From contig SFDE01000009.1 of assembly GCA_004558805.1 (NCBI GenBank), positions 29,793 to 93,792 of the forward strand: a stretch of 64,000 bases of DNA. The letters are read 5' to 3'. The DNA is from Faecalibacterium prausnitzii (GTDB lineage: Bacteria; Bacillota; Clostridia; Oscillospirales; Ruminococcaceae). The notes under the pieces are model-generated. The model worked only from the letters and a program-made list of their open reading frames with translations, ran no database searches and had not been told where the DNA came from. Positions within the stretch are counted from its first letter, which is position 1. Every line of letters starts with the position of its first letter. This document shows positions 51,202-58,851 of the stretch, piece by piece. The translations under genes were made by a program, and so were the position numbers.

Positions 51202-52626
51202 TCAGCTTTTCCGGTACAGGGGCAGTCCCAGAGTCACCACCGTGCCCCGTCCCAACGTGCTCTTGATGTCCATGGTGCCGTCCAGCGCCGTCATGATGGA
51301 ATCCACCAGTGCCAGACCGATGCCGCTGCCCCGCACCGAGTTGCTGCCCTTGTAGAACTTGGTGCGGACGTTTTCCAGATCCTCCGGGGGGATGCCCCGT
51401 CCCTGATCCAGTATCTCCACAAACGCCTTGTACTCCCCTGCCCAGAGCTTTACCGTGATCCGTCCTCCGGGGGCGGAATACTTGATGGCGTTGTCCAGCA
51501 CATTGATGAACACCTGCCGCAGACGGTTGGAGTCCGCATACACCGGGATCATCTCCTCCGGCTCGTTGTAGCTCAGCACCAGCCCTTCCTGCCGGATCCG
51601 TGCCTCGCAGAACAGCACTGCATCCGTCAGCTCTGCCACCAGATCCAGGGGGCAGCACTCCATCCGGATCCGCCCGTTCTGCAGACGGCTGAAGTCCAGC
51701 AGCTCCTCCACCATGTTGTAGAGCCGCCCGGTCTCGTTGTTGATGATCTCCAATCCCTTGCGGTAGTTCTCGTCCGTCGGGTCATCCAGAGTCCGCAGGG
51801 TCTCCACCCAGCCCCGGATGGAGGTAAGGGGAGTGCGCAGCTCATGGGACACCGAGCTGATGAACTCGTTTTTCATCTTTTCGGTCTCTTCCAGCCCCTC
51901 TGCCATCTGGTTGATGGTGCCCCGCAGCCGGTCCACCTCATCCAGGGGGTCTCCCTTTACCGGCAGCCGCACGTCCAGCTCGCCCCGGGCGATACTGGCG
52001 GCGGTGCGCTCCACCTGCCCAAGGGGTACCACGATGCCCCGCACAAAGAACAGTCCGGACATGACGCTGAAGCAGAGGATCATTGCCACCACCACAAGGC
52101 TGATGACCAGTACATTCTTGATCTGTTTTGCCACCAGTGTCAGACTGGTAACAAGGCGCAGTGCCGCCACATCCTCGGCGGCGTAGGGCACCAGAGTGCA
52201 GGCAGACATCACCAGCTCCCCGGACCCGGTGCGGTAGATTGCCATCCCCAGCCCGTCCGGAGACTGCTGTGCCTGATCAAAGTCGGCATCGCTGACGATG
52301 CCCCCGGCGTCGGTGCCGCTGGACGTGGCAATGACCCCGCCGTAGCTGTCCAGCAGCATGAACTCGTATTTTTCCTTATCCGCAAACTGCTCTACCATCC
52401 GGCGCAGCGCAAGGCTGCGGGACGCCGCCGCATTCTGCACCGTGTCGCCGGTGTACATCTTCAGCTGACCGGACACGGAGGAGAAACGCCGGTACATGGT
52501 CTGCTGCACGCTGTTGTAATAGCTGCGGCTGTAATTGTACAGAAACATCGCCTCTGCCGCCAATACGATGAGCACCGTGATCAGCAGACTGCCCCGCAGC
52601 CACCGCCGGGTGATGCCGCTTTTCAT
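51202..52626 (-). CDS. Sensor histidine kinase
   Basis: 474 residues. TM1 ~12-34, extracellular sensor ~35-150, TM2 ~155-180, HAMP, HisKA with SSVSHELRTPLTSIRGW (phospho-His), and an ATPase domain with FINVLDNAIKYS (N box), LDQGRGIPPEDLE (G1) and GSGIGLALV (G2). This is the PhoR/WalK-like architecture. ATG at 52626, five bases after the regulator stop, with GGGAGGAGTAACGGGA. Cognate to the regulator upstream; the signal is unknown. The lipoprotein first in the operon may be part of sensing. Confidence 0.92.
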   Translation of the reverse strand: MKSGITRRWLRGSLLITVLIVLAAEAMFLYNYSRSYYNSVQQTMYRRFSSVSGQLKMYTGDTVQNAAASRSLALRRMVEQFADKEKYEFMLLDSYGGVIATSSGTDAGGIVSDADFDQAQQSPDGLGMAIYRTGSGELVMSACTLVPYAAEDVAALRLVTSLTLVAKQIKNVLVISLVVVAMILCFSVMSGLFFVRGIVVPLGQVERTAASIARGELDVRLPVKGDPLDEVDRLRGTINQMAEGLEETEKMKNEFISSVSHELRTPLTSIRGWVETLRTLDDPTDENYRKGLEIINNETGRLYNMVEELLDFSRLQNGRIRMECCPLDLVAELTDAVLFCEARIRQEGLVLSYNEPEEMIPVYADSNRLRQVFINVLDNAIKYSAPGGRITVKLWAGEYKAFVEILDQGRGIPPEDLENVRTKFYKGSNSVRGSGIGLALVDSIMTALDGTMDIKSTLGRGTVVTLGLPLYRKS

Positions 52627-52631
52627 TCCCG

Positions 52632-53336
52632 TTACTCCTCCCACCGGTAGCCGTAGCCCCAGACCGTCAGGATGTGGGCAGGGTGGCTGGGCTCATCCTC
52701 CACCTTCATGCGCAGGCGGCGGATGTTCACGTCCACGATCTTCACATCCCCAAAGTAGTTCTCGCCCCATACCCCTTTCAGGATCTTTTCCCGCACCAGA
52801 GCGGTGCCGGGGTTCCGGAAAAACAGCTCCATGATCTGGAACTCCACCTGAGTCAGTTCAATGGGCTGCCCTGCCTTCAGCAGCACCCGGCGGTTCTCGT
52901 CCAGCACAAAATCCCCGCTGGTCAACATTCCCAGCGGGCTGCCCTGCTCCTTTTCCCCGGGGGCAGTGCGGCTTACCCGGCGGCACAGCGCCCCCACCCG
53001 CGCCAGCAGCTCGCTGACGCTGAAGGGTTTGGTCATATAATCGTCTGCGCCGATGGAAAGTCCCCGGATCTTGTCCTGTTCCTGTCCCTTGGCACTGAGG
53101 ATGATGATGCCGATCTTCTGATCGGTGCGGCGGATGGTCTCGCAGAGGGAGAATCCGTTCATGCCCGGCAGCATCACATCCAGGATCGCTGCGTCGCAGG
53201 CGGGACCCTGTTCCAGCAGAGACAGTGCCGCCTCGGCGCTTTCCGCCTCCACCGCATCCATGCCCGCCAGCCGCAGGTTCAGTGCGATCATCTCCCGGAT
53301 ATTTGCCTCGTCTTCTACTACAAGCACTCGTACCAT
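52632..53336 (-). CDS. OmpR/PhoB-family response regulator
   Basis: 234 residues. Receiver domain with acidic pair E8-D9, phospho-acceptor D53 (ILDVMLPGMNG), Thr/Ser switch ILSAKG and the Lys in MTKPFS. The winged-helix effector at ~130-232 ends DVNIRRLRMKVEDEPSHPAH then ILTVWGYGYRWEE. ATG after CGGAGGTAAACATTC. Between the lipoprotein and kinase genes. Confidence 0.95.
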   Translation of the reverse strand: MVRVLVVEDEANIREMIALNLRLAGMDAVEAESAEAALSLLEQGPACDAAILDVMLPGMNGFSLCETIRRTDQKIGIIILSAKGQEQDKIRGLSIGADDYMTKPFSVSELLARVGALCRRVSRTAPGEKEQGSPLGMLTSGDFVLDENRRVLLKAGQPIELTQVEFQIMELFFRNPGTALVREKILKGVWGENYFGDVKIVDVNIRRLRMKVEDEPSHPAHILTVWGYGYRWEE

Positions 53337-53359
53337 GAATGTTTACCTCCGTTCCGTTG

Positions 53360-54670
53360 TCAGTTCAACAGATGCAGCGCCTTGGAAAGGCGGTAGTTGG
53401 GGTCTTCGATCTCCACATCCGGGGCGAGTTTTGCCTGCATCTGGCGGGATGCCACGATGCCCAGCTTCGTCCATCCGGCGGCACTTGCCGAGGACTTTAC
53501 ATAGCGCACCGTCATCACCAGCTGATCCTGATCCAGAGTGCGCAGTTCCACAGCGCCCTCGTAGCCGGCGCTGTCGGTAAGTTTCAGGTTGCCCTCCCAT
53601 TCCATGGGCAGCTCGATATAGCAGTTGGTCTCCTCGTCCAGCAGTCCAAAGCTCTTTTTGGGCTGGCGGCTGGTGTAGTCCATCCAGACGATAAAGTCCA
53701 TGCGGCGTCCCTGACTCATGTTCAGCAGTCCTGCTTCCTCCGGCTGGGTGGGGATCTCCACCACCCCGTCTTCGTCCAGATCCCTGCTCACCAGCCCCGG
53801 CACGTTCCGCAGGGAAGCATTGTACAGCTCCTCGGTGCCGATCTGGCTTGCCGGCACCATCTGCTGGCTGTCCTCGTCAAACCGCAGCAGCACCGAGGCA
53901 AGGTTGTTGCCGGAGATGCCGGTCCAGCCGTCCAGCACCAGATAATTCTTGCCGTCGGAACCGATGCCTGCCGCCACGGCGGCGCAGCCGGAAAACTTGT
54001 TGGCAGACAGTCCCATCACAGCCAGCTGCTGGAACATCCCGTCCCGGTTCACGGTGAGCAGCTCGATCTGCACCCCGCCGTCCTCCAGAGTGGACATAAG
54101 GATCAGGTCCTGATGCCCGCCGCCGGTGATATCCTCCACCAGATACTGCTGGTAGGGCTGCTCCAGGATGGTGGACAGGACCCCCTCTGTGTAGGCGTAC
54201 ACCGCCAGATAGTGGTCTCCCTGAGCTGCCATGTAGCCCACCACCAGCTGACACGCCTCCCCGGAGCGGAGCTGGGCAAGACTCACAGTCTCCACCGTGT
54301 CTGCCAGCCCCTCCACGTTCTGCTGCACCTTCCATGTACCATCCTCTCGGCGCTGCAGGATGGCGATGCAGACGTTGGAGCTTTGGGGGGTAGTGTAGAG
54401 CACCGCCGCATCCTGCTGCCCGTCTCCGTCCAGATCCTGCATAAGGAAGGGGGAAAGCAGGTCTCCCTGCATGGGATATTTCAGCTGGGCGCTTTCTCCC
54501 AGCCACTCGTTGAGGGCGGTCTGTATTGCACCGTAATCTCCGGACAGCTGAGGCGCCCGCAGCAGCTCCTCCACCTGCGCCCGTTCCCCGGGAAGGAGGT
54601 CGCAGCCTGCCAGCGCCACGCAGAGTGCCACACATCCAAGGATCCTGCAGATCCTCTGCCAGATCTTCAA
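53360..54670 (-). CDS. Lipoprotein with VCBS/FG-GAP-like repeats, linked to the two-component system
   Basis: 436 residues. Signal peptide MKIWQRICRILGCVALCVAL with lipobox LAGC. Then repeated Asp-rich strands of integrin-like type: MQDLDGDGQQDAAVLY, VEDITGGGHQDLILMS and SRDLDEDGVVEIPT. These look like Ca-binding beta-propeller blades. It would sit outside the membrane. The best start is TTG at 54670 (site AAGGGGGAG); an ATG 14 codons upstream has none. First gene of the operon with the regulator and kinase, so it could be an accessory sensor (inference). Confidence 0.78.
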   Translation of the reverse strand: MKIWQRICRILGCVALCVALAGCDLLPGERAQVEELLRAPQLSGDYGAIQTALNEWLGESAQLKYPMQGDLLSPFLMQDLDGDGQQDAAVLYTTPQSSNVCIAILQRREDGTWKVQQNVEGLADTVETVSLAQLRSGEACQLVVGYMAAQGDHYLAVYAYTEGVLSTILEQPYQQYLVEDITGGGHQDLILMSTLEDGGVQIELLTVNRDGMFQQLAVMGLSANKFSGCAAVAAGIGSDGKNYLVLDGWTGISGNNLASVLLRFDEDSQQMVPASQIGTEELYNASLRNVPGLVSRDLDEDGVVEIPTQPEEAGLLNMSQGRRMDFIVWMDYTSRQPKKSFGLLDEETNCYIELPMEWEGNLKLTDSAGYEGAVELRTLDQDQLVMTVRYVKSSASAAGWTKLGIVASRQMQAKLAPDVEIEDPNYRLSKALHLLN

Positions 54671-54726
54671 CAGCAGCTCCCCCTTTCGTGGAAAATGTTC
54701 CGGCAGCGGCAAAATAAACTATTGTC

Positions 54727-54755
54727 AGTATACCACGCAAGCCGCCCAATTCCAA
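54727..54755 (-). promoter_or_regulatory. Promoter of the lipoprotein/two-component operon
   Basis: TTGGAA (54755-54750), 17-base spacer, TATACT (54732-54727). Confidence 0.6.
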
Positions 54756-54786
54756 GTGGTTCCGCACCTGCCCCCTGCAGGCAGAC

Positions 54787-54826
54787 GCAAAAAAGCCCCT
54801 CCCCATTGCTGGGAAAGGGCTTTGAT
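54787..54826 (-). terminator. Terminator of the alpha ribosomal operon
   Basis: AAAGCCCTTTCCC / GGGGAGGGGCTTTTTT on the minus strand, about 27 bases after the rplQ stop. Confidence 0.8.
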
Positions 54827-54852
54827 AAACTGCAGTTAACAGTCAGAGCAGA

Positions 54853-55104
54853 TTAGACCAGCTCCAGAACTGCCATCTCAGCTGCATCGCCGCGGCGAGC
54901 GCCGATCTTGATGATGCGGGTGTAGCCGCCGTTGCGGTCAGCGTACTTGGGGCTGATCTCATCAAACAGCTTCTTTGCAACATCTTCCTTAGCGCGAGTG
55001 ACAGTGGTCTCAATCTTGCCATTCTCTAACAGGTAGGTAACCATAGCACGCATCATAGCGTTGCGGCTGTCGCTGGTTCTACCGAGCTTTCTGGTACCGG
55101 GCAT
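54853..55104 (-). CDS. rplQ: 50S ribosomal protein L17, internally shortened
   Basis: 83 residues. Both ends are typical L17 (MPGTRKLGRTSDSRNAMMRA at the start; YADRNGGYTRIIKIGARRGD near the end), but bacterial L17 is normally 112-127 residues. The reading passes directly from ENGKIETTVTRAKE to DVAKKLFDE. About 30 residues that normally lie between (the VR.MAEKMITLAK...RR helix region) are missing, in frame. The junction AAGGAAGAT (54982-54990) could come from recombination between two AAGGAAG copies. Either an assembly deletion or a real shortening. ATG after AGGAGTGAAACGG. Confidence 0.9.
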   Translation of the reverse strand: MPGTRKLGRTSDSRNAMMRAMVTYLLENGKIETTVTRAKEDVAKKLFDEISPKYADRNGGYTRIIKIGARRGDAAEMAVLELV

Positions 55105-55127
55105 CCCGTTTCACTCCTTAATTATTT

Positions 55128-56087
55128 TTAGTTATCGTCATCCGTGTTCAGCTTAAATCCCAGAGAGTCCAGCTTAGCCATGACTTCCTCCAGGCTCTTG
55201 CGACCGAGGTTACGGACCTTCATCATCTCGTCCTCGCTCTTGCTGACCAGATCTTCCACCGTGTTGATGCCTGCACGCTTCAGGCAGTTGAAGGAACGGA
55301 CGCTCAGATCCAGCTCTTCGATGGTCATCTCCAGAGCCTTTTCCTTGTCGTCGTTGGTCTTCTCCACCATGATCTCAGCGCCGGCTGCCTCGTCGGACAG
55401 GTTGACAAAGAGGTTCAGGTGCTCGGTCAGCACGCGGGCAGCCAGAGAAACGGCTTCCTGCGCATTGATCGTGCCATCGGTCCAAACCTCGATGGTCAGC
55501 TTGTCGTAATCGATCGCCTGACCAACACGGGTGCTCTCGACGTTGTAATTCACCTTGAGCACAGGGGTGTAAATGCTGTCAACGGGAAGAGTGTTGATGT
55601 CATTCTTCTCGATGATAGCCTGTTTGTTGCGCTCTGCGGGCACATAGCCGCGACCCTTATCGAAGGTCAGCTCCATGACGAGCTTGCCGCCCTCGCCCAA
55701 GGTTGCGATGTGCCACTCAGGGTTCAGAATTTCGATATCATCGCCCTGCTTGATGTTGTCGGCAGTGACTTCACAGGGACCCACTGCCTCAACACGCACT
55801 GTCTTCGGACCGTCGGAGTACAGCTTTGCAGCAATGCCCTTCAGGTTCAGGACAATCTCGGTAACGTCTTCCTTGACGCCCTCAATGGTGGAGAACTCGT
55901 GAACAACGCCGTCGATCTTGACGCTGGTCACGGCGACACCGGGCAGAGAGGAAAGAAGCACACGACGCAGGCTATTGCCCAGTGTGATGCCAAAGCCACG
56001 CTCCAGCGGCTCTGCCACGAACTTGCCGTAGCGACCGTCCGGGGACAGGCTTGCCGTTTCGATTTTGGGACGTTCAATCTCCATCAT
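55128..56087 (-). CDS. rpoA: RNA polymerase alpha subunit
   Basis: 319 residues. N-terminal assembly domain (PLERGFGITLGNSLRRVLLS) and C-terminal alpha-CTD with the LDLSVRSFNCLKRAGINTVE helix-hairpin-helix that contacts UP elements and activators. Full length. Double Met start (MMEIERPK), first ATG at 56087 after GGAGGGCATAGAT. Confidence 0.97.
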   Translation of the reverse strand: MMEIERPKIETASLSPDGRYGKFVAEPLERGFGITLGNSLRRVLLSSLPGVAVTSVKIDGVVHEFSTIEGVKEDVTEIVLNLKGIAAKLYSDGPKTVRVEAVGPCEVTADNIKQGDDIEILNPEWHIATLGEGGKLVMELTFDKGRGYVPAERNKQAIIEKNDINTLPVDSIYTPVLKVNYNVESTRVGQAIDYDKLTIEVWTDGTINAQEAVSLAARVLTEHLNLFVNLSDEAAGAEIMVEKTNDDKEKALEMTIEELDLSVRSFNCLKRAGINTVEDLVSKSEDEMMKVRNLGRKSLEEVMAKLDSLGFKLNTDDDN

Positions 56088-56200
56088 ATCTATGCCCTCC
56101 TTGTCAAACCGGTGTACCCACCGGCCCATTATTGAATTCTTTCAAAGAAAAGAATGTGAAAAACAGCCATCCAGAAAGGAGGGTTGTCCTTCTTAATGGA

Positions 56201-56719
56201 TTACTTGGAGTACAGCTCGACGATGAGGTGCTCTGCGACTTCGTAGTCGATATCGCTGCGCTCGGGCAGGCGGGTCACGACGCCCTTCAGGGAGCCGGTC
56301 TCGCGGTTCAGCCAAGCGGGCAGAGCCACAACGGGAGCCTCTGCGCCGGTGAGCTTCGCAAACTTTGCGGAGGAACGGCTGGACTCGCGGACTTCGATCA
56401 CGTCGCCAGCCTTCACCTGGTAGGAAGGAATGTTGACCTTCTTGCCGTTGACAGTGAAGTGAGCGTGGGACACCAGCTGACGAGCATCGCGGCGGGTCTG
56501 AGCAAAGCCCAGGCGGAACACGACGCTGTCCAGACGGCACTCCATGATCTGCAGCAGGTTCTCACCGGTCTTGCCGGGGCGAGCCTCTGCCTTCAGGTAA
56601 GCGTTGTGGAACTGCTTCTCCAGAACGCCGTAGATAAACTTGACCTTCTGCTTCTCCTTCAGCTGAGATGCGTACTCAGACTGTTTGCCATAATTCAATT
56701 TCCTCCTTCGATCAGACAC
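56201..56719 (-). CDS. rpsD: 30S ribosomal protein S4, 5' end broken
   Basis: The frame encodes normal S4 from GKQSEYASQLKEKQKVKFIY to the C-terminus HLIVELYSK, with a complete S4 RNA-binding domain (RLDSVVFRLGFAQTRRDARQ). S4 usually has ~40 more residues before KQSEY. The obvious rpsD start is ATG at 56691, ten bases after GGAGG (56706-56702). It is out of frame and reads only MANSLSTHLS before a stop. The listed frame can open only from a GTG (56719) inside the end of rpsK without a site. So the true start codon has been joined to codon ~40 by an out-of-frame deletion, probably at a GGCA repeat. Functional only if this is an assembly error or if a second S4 exists. Confidence 0.85.
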   Translation of the reverse strand: MSDRRRKLNYGKQSEYASQLKEKQKVKFIYGVLEKQFHNAYLKAEARPGKTGENLLQIMECRLDSVVFRLGFAQTRRDARQLVSHAHFTVNGKKVNIPSYQVKAGDVIEVRESSRSSAKFAKLTGAEAPVVALPAWLNRETGSLKGVVTRLPERSDIDYEVAEHLIVELYSK

Positions 56720-57122
56720 GACGGCGCTTCGGGGGACGGCAGCCGTTGTGGGGGATGGGAGTCACGTCCTTGATCAGGGTGACTTCCAGACCGGTAGCCT
56801 GCAGCGCACGGATAGCGGACTCACGACCAGCGCCGGGGCCCTTGACGTAAACTTCAACAGTCTTCATGCCATGCTCGATGGCGGTCTTAGCTGCGGTCTC
56901 AGCAGCGGACTGTGCTGCGAAGGGAGTGCTCTTGCGGCTGCCACGGAAGTTCAGGGAGCCGGAGGAGCACCAGGACACTGCATTGCCCTGCAGGTCGGTG
57001 ATGGTGACAACAGTATTGTTGAAGGTAGACTGGATGTGAGCCTGACCAGCAGCAATGTTCTTGCGCTCTTTCCGCTTCATGCGGACATTTGCGCCCTTCT
57101 TGGCGTTATTTGCACTTGCCAT
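56712..57122 (-). CDS. rpsK: 30S ribosomal protein S11
   Basis: 136 residues, full length. NIAAGQAHIQSTFNNTVVTI and the C-terminal PIPHNGCRPPKRRRV are diagnostic. ATG after TAAGGAGGATTTGAGAA. Confidence 0.97.
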   Translation of the reverse strand: MASANNAKKGANVRMKRKERKNIAAGQAHIQSTFNNTVVTITDLQGNAVSWCSSGSLNFRGSRKSTPFAAQSAAETAAKTAIEHGMKTVEVYVKGPGAGRESAIRALQATGLEVTLIKDVTPIPHNGCRPPKRRRV

Positions 57123-57136
57123 TTCTCAAATCCTCC

Positions 57137-57508
57137 TTACTTCTTCTTGTTGGCGACAGTGCGCTTGGGACCCTTGCAGGTACGTGCATTGGTCTTGGTG
57201 CGCTGGCCGCGGCAGGGCAGATTCTTGCGATGGCGGGTGCCACGGAAGGACTGGATCTCAACCAGGCGCTTGATGTCCAGAGCAACGTTGCGGCGCAGGT
57301 CGCCCTCAACGATGATGTTAGCCTGATCGATGTAGTCACGGATCTTAGCCTCTTCTTCCAGAGTCAGGTCCTTGACGCGGGTATCGGGGTTGATGCCAGT
57401 TGCTTCCAGGATCTTGTTAGCAGTGGTCTGACCGATACCGTAAACGTAGGTGAGACCCACCTGAACGCGCTTCTCGCGGGGCAGGTCAACGCCGGCAATA
57501 CGTGCCAT
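57137..57508 (-). CDS. rpsM: 30S ribosomal protein S13
   Basis: 123 residues, full length. Starts MARIAGVDLPREKRVQVGLT; helix-two-turn-helix in the middle and the basic tail RGQRTKTNARTCKGPKRTVA. ATG at 57508 after TTGGAGGAAACTACT; seven upstream in-frame codons not used. Confidence 0.97.
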   Translation of the reverse strand: MARIAGVDLPREKRVQVGLTYVYGIGQTTANKILEATGINPDTRVKDLTLEEEAKIRDYIDQANIIVEGDLRRNVALDIKRLVEIQSFRGTRHRKNLPCRGQRTKTNARTCKGPKRTVANKKK

Positions 57509-57589
57509 AGTAGTTTCCTCCAAAATCATCCCATGTCAGTGTCGGGGTCTGCGCCGGGACTCTACGCACTTGACCCCCAGGCGCCCGAA

Positions 57590-57703
57590 TTAGCCCTGGC
57601 GCTGCTTATGCTTGGGGTTCTGGCAGATGACCATCACGCGGCCTTTGCGGCGGATGACCTTGCACTTTTCGCAGATGGGTTTCACGGAAGGCTTGACCTT
57701 CAT
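57590..57703 (-). CDS. rpmJ: 50S ribosomal protein L36
   Basis: 37 residues: MKVKPSVKPICEKCKVIRRK and the end MVICQNPKHKQRQG. Four zinc ligands in the C/C/C/H pattern, so the zinc-binding form. ATG after AAAAGGAGGTTGAACATC. Confidence 0.96.
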   Translation of the reverse strand: MKVKPSVKPICEKCKVIRRKGRVMVICQNPKHKQRQG

Positions 57704-57738
57704 GATGTTGAACCTCCTTTTGGTTGATACCCTGGCGC

Positions 57739-57990
57739 TTACTTGGAGCGCCAGGTGATGCGGCCCTTAGAAAGATCATAGGGCGACATTTCCACGGTTA
57801 CCTTGTCCCCGGGCAGGATACGGATGAAATTGGTCCGCAGCTTGCCGGAGATGTGCGCTAAGAGAATGTGACCACTGGGAGTGAGCTTCCCGGTGTTCTT
57901 ATCCTCGCTCAACATTTCCACCTTAAAGATGGCGTTGGGCATGGCTTCACGCACAATGCCTTCGATCTCGATAACGTCTTCCTTAGACAA
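57739..57990 (-). CDS. infA: Translation initiation factor IF-1 with a loop insertion
   Basis: 83 residues against the usual 71-72. The S1/OB core is clear (SKEDVIEIEGIVREAMPNAI; HISGKLRTNFIRILPGDKVT; SPYDLSKGRITWR). Residues ~27-38 (LSEDKNTGKLTP) are an extra loop between strands, before GHILLAHISG. TTG is the start, eight bases after GAGGAGG; the frame continues upstream to 58050 but without a better site. First essential gene of the infA-rplQ unit. Confidence 0.93.
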   Translation of the reverse strand: MSKEDVIEIEGIVREAMPNAIFKVEMLSEDKNTGKLTPSGHILLAHISGKLRTNFIRILPGDKVTVEMSPYDLSKGRITWRSK

Positions 57991-58016
57991 GCTATTTGCC
58001 TCCTCATTGGATCTGC

Positions 58017-58235
58017 TCAGTTTGTCGTTGAACTCCAACCTTGAAAGCACTGCATCTCTCGTGCCTGCGCCCGATTTTTGCAGTTTGCCGCTTCAGGATC
58101 TTCCGGTTCCGGCTGCCGGTCCACAGACGGACAGGCGGCGATGAGCGCCACATACTTCATCTCCTGCGGCACGAAATCCGCAAAACGGGCAGGAAATCCC
58201 TGACCGTCGAGGAAGTATCTGGCTTCCACAGCCAT
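58017..58235 (-). CDS. Possible leaderless small ORF at the head of the infA operon
   Basis: 72 codons starting at an ATG only 7 bases from the -10, so a transcript would begin at or next to it. No Shine-Dalgarno. The translation (MAVEARYFLDGQGFPARFAD..., Pro/Glu-rich, with C-terminal QCFQGWSSTTN) is not recognised. In many Firmicutes a KOW-domain protein sits between map and infA; this is not clearly that protein. It could equally be untranslated leader. Confidence 0.3.
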   Translation of the reverse strand: MAVEARYFLDGQGFPARFADFVPQEMKYVALIAACPSVDRQPEPEDPEAANCKNRAQAREMQCFQGWSSTTN

Positions 58236-58241
58236 TTATAA

Positions 58242-58270
58242 ATTATACACCTTTTGTTGTCAATTTGCAA
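58242..58270 (-). promoter_or_regulatory. Promoter of the infA-rpmJ-rpsM-rpsK-rpsD-rpoA-rplQ operon
   Basis: TTGCAA (58270-58265), 17-base spacer, TATAAT (58247-58242). It separates this operon from the upstream spc-type operon. Confidence 0.75.
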
Positions 58271-58421
58271 GAGGTTTTTTCCGTATTTCCGATAAAAAAT
58301 TCTTTGAAGAAAAGAGCTTCCGCTGCCTGCTCCGGCTTTCGGATTTCTCCACCGTCAAGGTGAAACTTTTTCACGAAAAGTTGTCAGAATTGCACAAATT
58401 GCAGGGGTGGTGAGAGAAAGA

Positions 58422-58462
58422 AGCCGTCTGCCGTCCCTCAGCAGACGGTCTTTTCTTGCCAA
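58422..58462. terminator. Hairpin with T-run in the map-infA gap, parent transcript unknown
   Basis: GCCGTCTGC / GCAGACGGTC stem with TTTTCTTG after it on the plus strand; the other strand has TTCTTTCTC. The 58271-58600 stretch around it is A/T-richer and has no supported gene. It may end a small RNA, but no start was found. Confidence 0.4.
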
Positions 58463-58602
58463 CAGAACGACTTAAAATGCCCTCCGCTGCGCCCTGGGCA
58501 TGATCAGCGGAAGAATTATTTTTTTTCGTTTGTCGCACTCTGCGGAGTGCTCCAAACGCATTTTTCACGAGAGGGGCGCAAAGGGAAAATGGCTGCATGA
58601 TG

Positions 58603-58756
58603 GGGCAGCCGCCTCGCCCTCTCAGTCAAATCCTAGGGATTTGCCAGCTCCCCCAAAGGGGGAGCCCTTGGCAGTCCATGCAAACTTCATCTCTTTGCCA
58701 AGGTCTCTCCCTTTGGGAGAGGTGGATTTGCGAAGCAAAGACGGAGAGGGCGAGCC
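58603..58756. repeat. Dispersed hairpin-rich repeat, copy 4
   Basis: About 154 bp: GCCTCGCCCTCTCAGTC at the left, GACGGAGAGGGCGAGC at the right. Inside are AAATCCTAGGGATTT in place of the usual GTCACCTGCGGTGAC hairpin, then CTCCCCCAAAGGGGGAG and CTCTCCCTTTGGGAGAG. It sits between map and the infA promoter. Confidence 0.75.
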
Positions 58757-58802
58757 CACTAAAGCGAAAGCAACTGCAACAAAAAAGCACTCTATATGCA
58801 AA

Positions 58803-58840
58803 AAGAAGCCGCTGCACACAAGTCCGTGCAGCGGCTCTTT
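58803..58840 (-). terminator. Terminator after map
   Basis: GAGCCGCTGCAC / GTGCAGCGGCTTC stem on the minus strand followed by TTTTTGC. Confidence 0.85.
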
Positions 58841-58851
58841 CTAAAGGATGC

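Noticed and set aside
58371..58598. 75-codon minus-strand ORF in the map-infA gap
   Set aside because: No binding site, atypical composition, and it spans a terminator-like hairpin.
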